Source of the DNA: Daphnia pulex
Lineage: Eukaryota > Arthropoda > Branchiopoda > Diplostraca > Daphniidae
Length of the DNA stretch: 64,000 nucleotides
Direction: 5' to 3'
NCBI RefSeq assembly: GCF_021134715.1
Contig: NC_060028.1
Location: 8,283,482-8,347,481 of the forward strand
Of this stretch, positions 13,654 to 27,000 are shown one piece after another. The first letter of the stretch is position 1. Every line of letters begins with the position of its first letter. Under the pieces are notes generated by a model. The model was not told the DNA's origin. It ran no database searches and saw only the letters and a list, made by a program, of their open reading frames with translations. Both the position numbers and the translations under genes were made by a program.

Positions 13654-15087
13654 AACGCCAACCCAACCCCCAAACCCGTGAATCAATCCGAGGAAACGAA
13701 CAAAAAACAAACCCAACTGATGGATCTCATCTTTTTTTTGAAAAAAAGGCAATTTCGCGCCACCAACCAAGTAAAAAGCAAATCACTGACACAAATCTCC
13801 GTGCACAATTTTTCCGACATTCTGATTCTTCATTTCGAAATTTTCACCTTTCTTCTTCTTCTTTTCGGCTGCAAATTGAATTCGAAATGCCGGGGCGTCG
13901 TCGTCCGTATGTCCTTGTGTACCTCATCCATTAATCCTTCTACCCTCATCAGGACATTGCGACTCTCGTGACTTGACTATCATCATATCTCCTTGTCTCT
14001 TTGTATGTTTATCTAATCCGATATGATGCCGTTTATTTTTCCAAACTCTTTTCTTCATTTTCTTCATATTTTTTGGACTGGATTAATTGGTTGGATTCAA
14101 CGGTCAAGTCAATCAATCCAGGCTGGTGTTTGTTATTTTTGGTTTTCAGTTTCGTCGTCGCAAACAAAACAAACTATTACGGTATGCATTCTTCAACGTC
14201 ATATAACATTACCTTATCCTCTTATCTGCATCCCATTCATTGACAAACATTTATATACAAACGATCATCGTAATGGCCAGTAACTTGTCTGAATTTCAAA
14301 AGAGACAAATGACTGAACAGTGCGTTGAAACTGTGATGACGCCTGAGAACAAAACAAAAATTGGACGCGTTAAATGATACACCGTAATACGATGCTATAG
14401 AAATCTCTATTTAACACTTTTATTTATCCCCCTTTCACGATTACGTGTCTTATTACGTCATTTCCCGAATTTGTTAATCAATTGTTTCAACCTCTTCTCC
14501 TCCGCTCGTTCGTTCAATGTTTCAACACCTTATACAATCAAATATATATGAATTCCGATCGCGCTCATAGTCGACTTGTGGCTTTGACTCTCGTCGTGAC
14601 TTCCAGCCGGCGGCAGGTGAGAGAGGTGGCGGATGTCGTCGCTTTATTTTTTGGTAATGCGACAACGACCGTCATTATTTTTCTTTTCTTTTTTTGGTTG
14701 AATTTGTAGTTTTCTGATTTATTTCATCCCGGCTTGTTTTGTTTTTGACAAAAATTGTTTTTTAATTATCACAGTCACGAAAGCTGTAGGAGAGAGGGAG
14801 AGAGGGAAATGTAGAGAGACGGGGATTCTTCTTCTTGGAGAAGAGACAAAACCGCAAAAATCCAAACAGGTAAATAAACAAAAGTGGGGTGGGGTATTAT
14901 GGTCATCATCAACACTTCGGAAATGTATATGTATATAATAATTAAATCGGTTGGGAAATGTTTGATAGGTCGTTGTGCTTTTTTCTTCGTTGGGCAGGAC
15001 ATCAAGTTATTGAAGAAAAACAACAAAAATTAAAATTAAAATTAAAAGGGAAAAGTTGCAGCCAATGTGATGATATGTCGTTGTGGT
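13654..15087. other. convergent 3' regions of the GPCR and PH/PDZ genes
   Basis: No gene seen. The stretch holds the 3' UTRs of the + strand receptor and the - strand PH/PDZ gene. An AATAAA on the + strand at 14874-14879 lies about 1.2 kb past the receptor stop and may be its polyadenylation signal. A GAGAGAGGGAGAGAG tract lies near 14790-14807. Confidence 0.45.
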
Positions 15088-17339
15088 CTAGCCGAGTAGA
15101 TATTCCTTGTATCCGCGAATGCTCTTGATTTGCTTCTTGAGTAATTTGACGAATTCGGTCGGCTGGATGAGGATGGAAACGGCCTTGCCGACCGCGTTGA
15201 GCCGGTCTCTCGCCTCGCCTTCCTTGGAGCAAAGATTCAGTGGGCGGCCGTTGATCTCGGTCAACGTCCAAGAGCAGGGCATCGGGGACGAGGACGACGA
15301 GGCAGATGAAATGAGCGTTAACGGACTCAGGGCCATCGGTGGCACGCCTTGCTGGGCAGCTAATCCACCGGCCACCACTTCGCGGATCTCTGCACCGCCG
15401 CCCGCCTCGGTGAGGACGATGCCCAAACTTTGGCCCTCGGCCTCACGTCGCAGGTGGAACACCCGACCGAAAGGGATCCGGCGAACGATAAATTCAATCT
15501 GCAAACACAAATTGAAGACGAGAGAGTCAGTCAGTTATTGAGAGATAAACCGGAAGTCAAGAGATTGTCCTTTTATTACCTGGCCGGACGATTCATTTTT
15601 GATGAGTCGATTCACATCGACCGATGAGGAAACGTTGCAATGGCTGACGCGGATGATTTGATCGCCGATATGGAAAACGTTGTAAAGTAGCGGCTTCTCT
15701 TTCTGCCGCCATCCGGCCACCCTGCGAGAAATGACCCCAAACAGCCAAACACCCAAAATAGAAAATCAAAAAACAGTTGAGACCAAAAATGAAAGGCCAA
15801 AAAAGGGGGGAAATACCAAACAGTGCCGAGGGCGTCGATCAAAGCTATCGTGTTGTGGCAGTCCCTCTTCTTAAGGATGATGCGGACGCCGGCTGGATGC
15901 TGCATCTCCATCCGCAGACGGGCCACTTGCCTCTCTTTCAGCGAATAGCCTGACTCCGGGCCACCTGGGCCGTGGTTGGCGTTGACGGGCTGGAGAGCCG
16001 CACCGTTGCCCGACGATTGGTGATTGGACGGAGTCGGCCGGAACAGGGGACTGCTGTGTCTCGTGCCCAGCGGGTGATGCGAACTAGTCGAAGGCTGCGG
16101 AGGAGATGAGACAAACATCGGCGGAGGCCTTGGCATGAGGACGAGTCCTCCATCTCTGCCCCCACGGCCAGGGGGTCCCGGTTGCAAAAGCAACGGAGGC
16201 GGAGGGATGGATCGCGGCATCTGAGGATGGAGATGCTGATGCTCTTGCCCGACGCTCATGGTCCGTCTCAGACCCTCGCGAGTTCGTTGGGCTTGTCCGT
16301 GGGCTCCAATGTTGTGATGTGTCAAAGGATGGTGGTGATGTGACGGCGTCCGCACGACCACCCCGTGATCGGCTGGATGAGCTGCTGCTGCTGCTGCTGG
16401 TGGGCCTGGAGGAAGCTCCGGTAGCTGCCGGCTACTCCGGTGATGGGTCGTTGTGGGAGTCGCAGGGGTAGCGAGAAGAGGGAGAGCAGAAGAAGAAGAA
16501 GAGCTAAATATGGCCTCGTAACTGTTTTCGACTTGGATGGCTTCGCGCAAGGAACTCGGCGCACTGGCGATTCGTACACGCGTCGAAAACATACTGGGCG
16601 TGGATGCTGGAACGGCACTGGGTTCGATGGCATGGAAGGTTGAATCATCCGAAATGTCTTCGTTGACAGAGATGACGGTGACGTGAGACTCGACTGCATC
16701 GCCGGTCACAGACTGCGACACTGTCGTCACCTGCGACTCGATTGTGTCGGCGTAAAGCACGTCTGGTTGCTGCTGCTGCTGATCAGAACGGATTGCATTC
16801 CGGCTGGCTGGCGGAAGTGGCAGAGGCGAATTGGGGTCTCTGGTGGACGAGAGGTTCGTCATGGGCGGAGGTTTGGCAGATTCTGGAAGGGGAGAGTAGA
16901 AATTCTCTTTTGGCTCGAGGACACCAATATCGCGAAGACGGTTCCTCAGAACGTCCACCCATTCGTTCATCTGTTCGCGAGTCGAAGCGCCCAGACGTAG
17001 GGCTGTGCACTCACGACAGGTGACCACAAACTCAAAGGTGTCACCCTGCAAAGCGATGGAATGGGAGACATGCATGCACTGAGCCAGCGATGTGGCCCAA
17101 ATAGGTTGGTGCATTGGAGTGGCTTTGGGTTCGATGTAAAACTCCAGGAATGGCTGGACATCATCGTGGATGCAGAAGAGGGCCCACAGACGTTCATACT
17201 TTTTGCCAAAGATGACTCCTCTCCTCTCGCCTGGGAATGATACACCCTTGAGCCAGCCCGCTTTGTAGACTTCTCTCACCGAGAAGGGTGGAATGTTCTG
17301 TTGAGCTAGAGGACTCGATTCCCCATTGCTGTTTGCCAT
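15088..17339 (-). CDS. PH domain plus tandem PDZ-like domain adaptor protein
   Basis: Three exons on the minus strand, 17339-15817, 15721-15580 and 15498-15088, join in frame to about 691 aa with GT-AG introns of 95 and 81 nt. Residues about 20-135 form a pleckstrin homology domain, with a KAGWLKG start, alternating hydrophobic strands and a closing helix containing NEWVDVLRNRL. A long disordered middle follows, rich in Pro, Ser, His, Gln and Ala, with poly-Gln and poly-Ala runs. The C-terminal ~200 residues contain two PDZ-like units. The first has VFHIGDQIIRVSHCNVSSS. The second has QSLGIVLTE and LTEINGRPLNL, and the protein ends in a basic helix. The role is probably membrane-proximal scaffolding or signalling through lipid and C-terminal peptide binding. 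I do not recognise a specific named ortholog. It is divergently arranged with the aminopeptidase gene. Confidence 0.8.
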
Positions 17340-17929
17340 TATCCTAAGGGATACACAAAAACATTGGTAAGGTTACACTGCTCCTTAAGCAAGTTGGTTC
17401 TTGTTGCTGCTTAAAAGACAACCGATAACCTGATTACGATAAAATGAGGGTAGTCACGTCGTCGTATGCGTCACTCACATCCAAACAACAAATAACAACA
17501 ATAACAAAGCTGAAAAGCCAAACCGGGTATACCTACTGAATCTGTCCAAGACCCACAAGTGAAGATGCCTCACAGAACAATGTCAAACAACGGCATGATT
17601 GTAAAACAATACGATTCCCATAAGTCGTTACTCGACATCCGGAATTTCTCTTCTTTTTGTTTGGAAACCAAACAACACGATTTTTCGTTGATCTACTTTC
17701 CTTTTTGCAGACAATTTTCGCCATCTAACAGTTTTATTTCGAACTAGTTCAGTAGCAGACGACTAATCCCGCGTCAAACAATTTTTCCCAATCTGCCACA
17801 TGTGCAGCGATTGAACCGCTGAATAACACGAATCTTGTCTCAGTGGTATCATTTCTAAAGGTAATTTGCCAATTTTTTTCACCAGAATACCTTTTATGTA
17901 TTGATTATTGGGATAAAGTTAAGTTTGCA
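17340..17929. promoter_or_regulatory. divergent intergenic region, probable bidirectional promoter
   Basis: 590 nt separate the start codons of the PH/PDZ gene (-) and the aminopeptidase O-like gene (+). No TATA box is obvious on either strand. The spacing fits a shared promoter, but no transcription start can be placed from sequence. Confidence 0.45.
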
Positions 17930-19965
17930 ATGAGTAGCGAGGAAAGTCTAGATCTGCCACTGCTCAGTTTGGAAAGTGGCTATAAAGTAGAACACTACCT
18001 TTTGAAGTTAACTTGTCATTTGGAACAAAAGACTTTTTCTGGGGAAGTTTATGTTTTTGTTAAAAGTACTTGTCCAGAGTCGGTATTGATTTTAGATCTC
18101 AAGGATTTATTTATCGACAAAGTGGAAGAAGTTGATTGCAGCGATGGGGAAATTTTGAACTTTTTAAGCAGTTTTGAGAAAAGAAAGAGTTACAAGCAAT
18201 TTGGTTATTGGACGTCAAAGAAAGCCAGGAGAGTACTGAACCCTAACTTTGAAAGTTGGTGTGTTAAAATCACAACTCTTGAAAAAAGAGAAACATTGGT
18301 TTGTCTTCACTACCATACCAAACCAGAAGGAAGCTCAGTTTCCTGGATTCTTGATGATGATGGAGCAAATTCTTGCTGCCTAACTACTGGGAGTCTAATC
18401 AACAATCGATCTCTGATGCCCAGTCAAGATGCACCAGCTCTCATGGCTACTTGGCAGTTATTGCTGCAAGTCCCAAACGATTTCAGTGCAACCACCACCG
18501 GTGACGAAACCGGGCTTCTTACTGATGCGGGTACTTATTTTTTCACGTCGATGCTGCTACCGATATCTACTTTTGCTCTTGGAATCGGGAAATGGAAATG
18601 TACTGACATTCCTATGAGTGTAGAATGTGTTGTACCTGATGATCGATTGATAGAATGTCGCCATCCGCATTATCCGTGTCCGTTCGCCCAGATTGATGTT
18701 GTCGGTCCTCGGATCTCTTGTCGAGTCTTCCATTCAGATTCCTTTGACCCATCGATTCTCAAGGATTACATCTCTTCTTCGATTGAAACCATTTATCGCA
18801 TTCTGGGAAGGCATGTTGTTCCGAAATTGGATTTTATCATCGTTCCACAATCTGTGGCCTGTCTCGGATTTGTGTCTCCGGGTCTGATATTGATCTCGCC
18901 CACCATTCTTTTCGGCCAAACACCGATGCTGGCTAGACTTGGCCACGAAATCAGTCACTCTTGGTTCGGCATAAACATTGGCCCGAAAAACTGGAACGAA
19001 GAGTGGATAAGTGAAGGTTTCGCGACTTTTATGGAGGTATTTTTCTAAATGCAAATTCCAATAGACATTTTATTCATGATTTTTCTTTTTCTCTCTCTCT
19101 GTAGGATGTCGTCGATTTAAAGATGTCAAAGTTTGCTCATCGAAATGAACTTTTGGCGTTGAAGGCAATCAATCGCTATGAGATCCTCAAGTCCGATTGC
19201 CAAAATGTCGATCCTTCTCTGCAGCGGATGAGCGCATTCGATCCGGAACTTAACGTTGTTATCAATGGCTTGAATCGTGACAAAACAGTCTCGCAAATTC
19301 CTTATTTGAAGGGTTATTTCTTTCTGATTCAGCTGGTCAACATTGTTGGCTTAGATCCTCTCTTGATGGCATTGAAATGCTTCGTCGAACATTTTCACGG
19401 CTGTTTGGTGACTACAGCCGAATGCGTCGAATTCTTTTGCCTACGATTCCAGCAAAAAGAGGAGATACGGTACCATGCGCAAATGTGGCTCTACAGCTCC
19501 TCATTGCCCAACAACGACCTCTTCGTTACCAATCGCCTGGACTCCGAAGTGGCTCAGCACTTTGAGTATTGGAAGCGGCGGCGCACACACAATCCTCCCT
19601 CGTTCACGTTTCCCCAATCCACACCTGACCAAGTCCTTGCTTTATTGGATCGGTTACTGGTATTGGAAAGCAAATTACTCTCGAAAAATGTTTGCCGTTT
19701 CATGGATCATTACAAGCCTCATTTGATGAATGCGGATGTCTACCACCGTGCTTGCGAATTGATTGTTGCTCAGCGGTGTACTCCGCTTTTACATTTGGTT
19801 CAGCAGTTTCTACTTCAACATCCGGCCATGGGCGCTTATCTTTATGGAGAGCTCGTCCACTCGGATCGTTCAGAGTTCCATGCCGTTGCCATGGAAACCT
19901 ATCGTCAATTAGAAAACAAACTGGATGTTAATTTAAAATCCATTATAAGTGATCTCATCTTTTAA
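17930..19965 (+). CDS. aminopeptidase O-like M1-family zinc metalloprotease
   Basis: Two exons, 17930-19036 and 19105-19965, split by a 68-nt intron, give about 655 aa. The zinc site is intact: HEISH at about residues 339-343, followed 18 residues later by the Glu ligand in ISEGFATFMED (HExxH-x18-E). Upstream of it the usual M1 exopeptidase GAMEN motif is replaced by a sequence around CLGFVSPGLILIS, as in the aminopeptidase O (AOPEP/C9orf3) branch. A C-terminal helical domain of the leukotriene-A4-hydrolase type follows. The family cleaves N-terminal residues from peptides in the cytosol or nucleolus. ATG 17930 is chosen because the frame upstream has only a GTG. The poly(A) signal falls 8 nt past the stop, and the next gene starts 73 nt later. 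Confidence 0.85.
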
Positions 19966-19972
19966 TGAGCTC

Positions 19973-19978
19973 AATAAA
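19973..19978 (+). terminator. AATAAA polyadenylation signal of the aminopeptidase gene
   Basis: AATAAA starts seven nucleotides after the stop codon at 19963-19965. It implies an extremely short 3' UTR, with cleavage close to the start of the downstream acireductone dioxygenase gene at 20039. Confidence 0.5.
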
Positions 19979-20038
19979 AATGTATTTGAATATCGTAATT
20001 TTACGTTAATTGATTTATTTTTATTTTATTTTTTCAAG

Positions 20039-20816
20039 ATGGTTAGCGCTTGGTACATGGACGACTCGGACGAGGATCAGCGTTTGGATCACCATAAAAA
20101 TCCACCCCAGCCTGTAGACATGAAAGATGTCGTCAATCTTACTGGAGTCCTCCACTGGAAGGTTAATACAAAATCTTTTACATTAGTTTGTCGCATTGCT
20201 TCCTTAATATAAAATTTATTGATTTGATTTAGTTGAACGTTGACACGTACGAGGAAGACGGTATGCTTGATAAAATCAAGAAAGATAGAGGCTACAACTA
20301 CGAGGATGTGATCGAGATATCACCCGAAAAGTTACCCAATTACGAAGAAAAGGTTTAAATATTTATATTGGCAATCTAATTGCTTAATCAATTACTTATT
20401 ATTTCTTTGCAATAATTATAGTTGAAGATTTTCTTCTCCGAGCATTTACACACTGACGAAGAAATCCGATTCGTAGTGGCTGGCTCCGGTTTTTTCGATG
20501 TGAGAGACGCAAAGAATGACAGCTGGATCCGCATTAAAGTGGAAGCTGGCGACTTGCTGATTTTGCCCGCCGGCATTTACCATCGTTTTACGTTGGATTC
20601 CTCGGTCTGTTGTTGAGTCATTTGTGTCTTCTCGTAGTTTTCGTTCACCAGACCGCTTTCATTTTTCATTTTGTGCTAATATGTTTTGACTATTTCTAGA
20701 ACTACATCAAGGCCAAGCGTTTCTTCGTTGGTGAACCTGTTTGGACTCCTTATAACCGACCAGCCGATGAAATGCCTGCCCGCCATGAATATTTGGCTTC
20801 CGTCCAATCCAACTGA
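20039..20816 (+). CDS. ADI1: acireductone dioxygenase (methionine salvage)
   Basis: Four exons, 20039-20161, 20233-20352, 20422-20604 and 20700-20816, give 180 aa, the usual size for the family. It is a cupin-fold enzyme that oxidises 1,2-dihydroxy-3-keto-5-methylthiopentene to the 2-keto acid precursor of methionine with Fe(II), or off-pathway with Ni(II). All four metal ligands are visible: His89, His91 and Glu95 in [11 protein letters not shown], and His134 in LPAGIYHRF. The N-terminus (WYMDDS, then a P-Q-P stretch) is typical of metazoan ADI1. Introns are 69-95 nt with GT-AG ends. The start lies only 73 nt after the aminopeptidase stop, on the same strand. Confidence 0.95.
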
Positions 20817-23800
20817 CCAAGTGATATCCAATTTTAACTTTTAAAAATATTATAGGTAGATTTGGATTAGTCGTTAAAGGACCATATGATATTTTTCACT
20901 GTTCAATTGTTAACGGGTTGGAATTCTAACCGTTTTTTCTTCGATTACATTTTGGCTAAAAAAAAATGATTAATGCAGATAAACCTTTTAGTAGGTAGCA
21001 GACAGCGTTGTTCATCAATGTCAACGCAATTCTTGGGAATTGACGGAGGTCACCACCAAAGATTTATTCATTTATTTTTATTTTTTATTTCTGAAAGTTG
21101 CAATCAATTATTTGCCAGTACGATTCGCCTTATTAAGCCGTTCCTTTTTCTAGTTTAGGCTACTGGTTTTCGAAAGAGTCGCCGAACAAGAAATACCTTG
21201 GAGCAGTCCATCAAAAATCGAGTGCGTTTCACAAACGGTTATTCGATCATTTCTTTTTATCGTAACTTTGTTAAAAGAAAACAAAAACAAAGAGTCTGTT
21301 TCTTTTTCTGAAATGGCTTACTTGTCGAGACGAGGTCGTGAGAATACTTTAAAGGAAATTTTTCTGAAAGTTTCTACACGGAATGAAAAAAGACAGCCTC
21401 CCACGAGCAAAACAAAACAGAAAAAGCAGCTCGTGCTGCGCTTCAAAGAATTTCTTTCAATAGTTATTGTGGTTTGCTAAAAAAAAGATGTAAATCATAT
21501 TCTAATCTCTTCGGAATGAATAGCTTTTGAAGGTCTGAAAACTTGTTTATATTTCCTATCTCGAAAGTTTTTTCTTTATTTTATGGCGGAAGTTATCGCA
21601 GGTTTAACCTATTTTCATCTATATCTACAAAAGACAAGACCCTGGAAACAAAAGTGGCGATTCTTTTCCGCTTTCTCTTGAATTTAGTCCCACACATTTG
21701 ACTACTAATGTTCATAACATTTTTCCCTAGTTGGCCAAACATCGCGCGTCTGATAATTGACTGCAAGGAGGAGCCCATTAATGGCGATGCAGGTAGGAGA
21801 CGTCGTACAAGAAACAATGGCGATAATTACTGGAAAACAAAAAAACAGAAGAAGCTTTGCAAGCCTTAATTTGGATGCAGGATGTAGAACCTGTGTCGAA
21901 ATGATGCGGGGTTGTTGAGCTGATGTACAAAAAGTCGCCAGACGAACGTCCAGGTTGTATTCATCTGTTTCCAAGGGCGGTAGTATCATCATCATCCCCT
22001 TTTTGAAGGAGACAACTTTTGTCGTTTTTATTATTTTTCTTTTGTGCACTATTTATTCTTAAGGGAATAATGACCTCAACCATTTCGCCACGTCCTTAAC
22101 AAAATAATTCAGGTTCCACTGCATGACGTTTCTATTCGACAGTCAGGTTTTTAATCAGTTGATAAATTCTCAAGGTATTATATCTACTACATTTTGTTGT
22201 TGTTGTCTTCCTTGTATTGCGGGAAGATGGATGGAAAGAAATGGTAACACTTTTTTATTATTATTTATCTTTTATTATCATCGACAGCTCCACAATTTTG
22301 TTTCTTTTTGAAAACAGCCAATCGCCTGTCCTTTTTATTGCCAGCTCACCTGGCCTTGTAAGTCGTTGCGCAAACCCCGAACAACACACAGGTAAAAGAG
22401 TATTTGTAAGCTTCTTATAGACAGCTGGTGGTTTTAGCAGATTCCGGTTCCTCATGGTATAAAATTTCCTTTCTCAAGGACACAGTGAATGACCATTTTA
22501 AAAGCAGCGGGCACCTTGGGCCCCAAGAACCTTTCTTTATCTTTTATTTTAAAAAAAAATTTGGTCGTCTTGGCTTAGTTAAGCGAAAGTGATGGTGTAT
22601 TGCAATGGCCTCGACGACGCTTGTTTTCATTAGCATATAGCTACGCCCCAAACTGTTATTTGTCTAACTTTCCAGTGGATTTAGGGAAAAGGAGAGGCTG
22701 CGATAATACCCGGTCATCTTTTATCCATCCATCATGAAAAAAGTATTATTGTTCAGCGCGCGTAGGCGAGATTTTCGCATCGATCATGGGCGTTGCAGTA
22801 CCGCAAAAAAGGATACGAAAACGCATGCAAATGACGTGAAATTTTTTTTCCAAGTAGAAGACGCTGACACATGGAGAGCGAAGGTGCGATAACTGCTCGT
22901 TTTTATGTTCAAATAACAAGATTCTTGATTTGGGAAATTATCGTTCAAAGGGCGTCGTTCCGCCTCATTTTGCGGAGGTAATGCTGGGAAAGAAAGATTT
23001 CTCTTTCTATATTTTTTCTTTTCGGTGTTTTCGTCATCAAACCCCCCTGCTGGGATTGATGTTTTCATCCTCATTTCCTTCCTTCCTACACACTTTTATT
23101 TCGGTGCGCGTTTGTTTTCATTTCGAGACTCTTCTGGAAGGAAGGTAAAGTAGAAAAGAAGTGGTACAGGTACATGCTGCTGCTGGCCTGCGGAGGTGAG
23201 GGGGGGAGGGATTGAAAGTGGGTCATTGGCCTAACGGGGGTTCTTTTCCACTCGACTGACTCTCCTATACACCTATCCATTCGGTAAGAAATGCACAAGT
23301 TGAGCTCCAACTCTCGTCCAGACTCCACGTGTTTTCTTCTCTTATTGTGATCCTTTCCTACTTTCCTGTGTGCGGCTAAACAATTCTTGTTTCGCTTCCA
23401 TCCACCAGTTCATCCGCAAAGTGACATATTCCGAGACACGACGTGTTCTAAATTGGACTAAATCCTGCAACTGTGATAATAACTAGAGCCCTGGTTTATT
23501 TCTTTTCTTCGCTTAACTGTTTGGCCTCATTCCATTCACGCGTGCCGTTTGTTTTCTTGGGCTTGTTTGGTCAAGAAAATCTCACGTTACGTTTAAACGC
23601 TCTATTGCAGGTGATCTTCTAAATTTTTAGCGTGAGTCACTATTTGCATTGCGTGCCATTATTCACGTGGGATAATTGCAGTCATTTCGGCTGATCGAGA
23701 GAAATCGGCCAGTGACACAGTCGAGTGAAAGTCATGCGAATGCAAAGGGAACGGCCAATGGAAAGTGAAAGAGTCAAATTTTTCTTTTTAATTTAATTCT

Positions 23801-24015
23801 TGCACATAGACACACACACACGTCGGGCGTATTCCGAATAAGGTGGCGAGAGAATTTTTCTTTTAATATACTGTGTAGTAAGAAGCGAACTTTGTTGGCT
23901 GCTGGCCTTGACTCTGCCCAGCCCACCACCTTTCTTTTCTATTGAACCAACTCTCGTGGCTCTCACACAATCAACAAGTGACAAGACTCTGTGGAAGTCT
24001 CACCCCCTTGCAAGA
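20817..24015. other. gene-free interval between ADI1 and the LRR gene
   Basis: About 3.2 kb with no reading frame I can support on either strand. The frames present are short, Lys/Phe-rich and lack splice-linked partners. The right end should hold the promoter and 5' UTR of the LRR gene. CACACACAC occurs near 23811-23821. Confidence 0.55.
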
Positions 24016-27000
24016 ATGTCTGGTGGTCGGGTCTTGTTCCTCTTTTCTTCCCTTGTCTTTCTACTTCAGCTGCAAGTCTCCGTTTCCATCTACATTCCAC
24101 CCGGACCCAAATATCCGTGTCCGGAAGAACCCAGGCTCATCTATCCCTGTGTCTGTATTCGTGGTGCAGATACTGGATTGGTATGAACATTTTTAAAAAA
24201 CAATTTCAATCCCAATAACTAATTGAATTTATCGCCAGGTGATACATTGTAATAAGACGAATTTGGCTACGTTGTCTGTTGGACTAAACAATGCTCGGGC
24301 GCCTATTGACGAGTTGCTCATATCCAACTCTCGCATTTCTCGGTAAGTCACTAGTCATTGTCTGATGTCATTCTCTACGATGTGAAATGTTTTGCTTCCC
24401 CCCTCTTCAAGGTTGTACGGTCCATTGTTCCACAACATCGAGATCCGCCGGCTCGTCATCATCGACACTCCCCTGCAGTACATTGAAGATGACGCCTTCC
24501 TCGGCGTATCCAACAACACGCTCATGATGATCAACCTGACCCGGACGGAACTTGTGGAAATCCCGGAAGGTCTCAAGAAATTATCGTCTTTGACCGTTTT
24601 GCGAGTGGATCAAAGTAGATTGAGCAACGTTTCCAGTCGAGCTTTTGCCGGCCTTCACTTGGAGGAACTGCGATTAGTGAATGCCAACATATCGCAGCTG
24701 ATGCCCGAGGCTTTTGCCGGCCTCGACAAGTTGAAAACGCTCGATTTGCACGGCAATCAGTTGAAAGAAATTCCAAAGGGCATCTTTCAACCGCTGCGTA
24801 ATTTGGAAGTACTTGACATCGGTCACAACATCCTATCGAAATTGCTGCCGACCTACTTCTCCGATCTGGCCAAATTGATTAATGTCAACGTGTCCCACAA
24901 CGGATTGACGGAATATCCTCGCGGAGTCTTTGCACGCAACACGGTAAACTTTTAGTTGACATGATAATAACACTCCCATCATTTTCAATTGACGTTTGGT
25001 TGGTCTTTGCAGGTGTTGCGAGTGGTGAATTTGAGCGGCAACAAGATTCAAAAATTGGATTCCAATTCCTTCCGCGGAATGCGCTTCCTTCGTCGGCTGT
25101 ACCTCAGCGACAACAACATCACCGATATCGGAAGAGGGACGTTTGGCGCCGTGTCTCGTATCGGCACCATCGACCTGGCCCGCAATTTCCTAACGAAAAT
25201 CGACTTTCAAATGTTTCACGAATTGAATCTTTGCGAAAACATCGACGTGTCAGACAACCAAATCACCAAGATCGAGAAAGCCGCTTTCAAAGACATTTAT
25301 TTGGCCAAAGTCAACATTAGTTACAACCAGCTGGACGTGGTGGAGGCTGGAGCTTTCGTCAACTGCGCCAATATGACGCTGCTGGATTTCTCGCACAACA
25401 AATTGACGGGATTCTCCCGCACTGCGTTTGATGCGACCACTTACCCTTTCGAACTGCGACTCGAGTTCAATCAAATCACCAATTTGTCGCACGTCCCGTT
25501 CGAGCACATGACGGGCATCGCCATCTTGAACGTCAGCTACAATCAGTTGCAGGTGGTGCCGAAAAAGACCTTCCCCAAGTTGTACGAGCTCCACACTGTC
25601 GACATGTCGCACAACGAGCTGTCGGAAATCGATGGGGCGTCCATGTCCAACTTGTTTACTCTGCGCCATCTGAATCTCAGTTACAACAACATGACGACCC
25701 TGAGCGGCTCTGCCGTCGGCAATATGGTGACGTTAATTGAACTCGATTTCAGTCACAACCAATTGAAAGAAGTGGCCAGGAGCGCCTTCACTCGCCTCTC
25801 TTCCATCCGCTGGCTTTCACTGGAACACAATTTCATTTCCAACATTTTCACGCTGCCCATTTCCCTATTGGAACTCAACCTGGCCAGTAACCGCGTGTCC
25901 AAGATCCCGGCTAACCGCATCTGGCCCGTCATGAACTCTCTTCTCGGGCTGGATCTGAGCAACAACGAAATCGGCGACAACTTGGAGGCGGGCAGTTTCG
26001 CCAATCTCATCAGCTTGCAGCGACTGGATTTGAGAAACAATTCGGTTTCTGTCGTGCCGTACCAGTCTTTGTCCGATTTGAACACGATTCAGTACATTTT
26101 CCTGGACTTTAACAACATCACCTCGTTGAATCGCGGTGCGTTTGGCCGTTTGCCCATCGTCTTCCAATTGGGACTGAGTCACAACAACATTAGTCAAGTC
26201 AGTGAGAAAGCATTCGAAGGACTGCTCCAACTACTTCACCTCAACATGAGCTTCAACGCCATCTCTTCCATCCCGACCGGAGCTTTTCACGGACTGGTGT
26301 CGATGAGGACGCTAGATCTCTCCCACAACAATCTAGAACGACTTGACAATAAAACCCACTCGATCCTGGAAGATTGCCTATCTCTGGAAAGGGTACAACA
26401 TTTCGACTAGTGGTCTCTGAATAACTCGAATGATGATTGAATGTTTTATTTCTTATTTTTCTATAGATAAATCTGACTCACAACCAGATATCGTTCATTT
26501 CACCCAAAACTTTCCCGGAGAGCCCTTGGATTCCTTACAGATTGTCCGAGATTGATTTATCCTACAATCGGATGCCCGTTTTGTCCAAGGAGATTCTCAT
26601 CGGCACGAAAAAAGTCCGCACGCTCAACCTGAGGGGAAATTCCCTCAACGAAATCCGGAAAGGTATTCGCTCGCATTAGATTGCCGCATCTGAATTCATT
26701 AACGATTCTTGACGTTTCTTTACAGGCGTGCTTACCAACATGACCAGTTTGGAGTCGCTGGATTTGGCTCACAACGGTCTGACGCATCTAGCCAAAGGGT
26801 TGTTGGGTCCTTTGCCTAATTTGACTCGATTGGATTTGAGTCACAACTTGATGATGGAAATCCCCGTCGACGAAATTGTTGCCTCTCCTCGGCTCAAGGC
26901 GGTCGACTTGCGCTTCAATCGGCTGACGCGCTTTTACGACGAGTTCATGTTTTTGATGGAGAACAATTCGACGGAGCTCTTGATGGAAGGCAACCCCATC

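Noticed and set aside
21593-22049. minus-strand frames in the ADI1-LRR interval
   Set aside because: Two overlapping frames without motifs or splice support, composition like translated AT-rich DNA.
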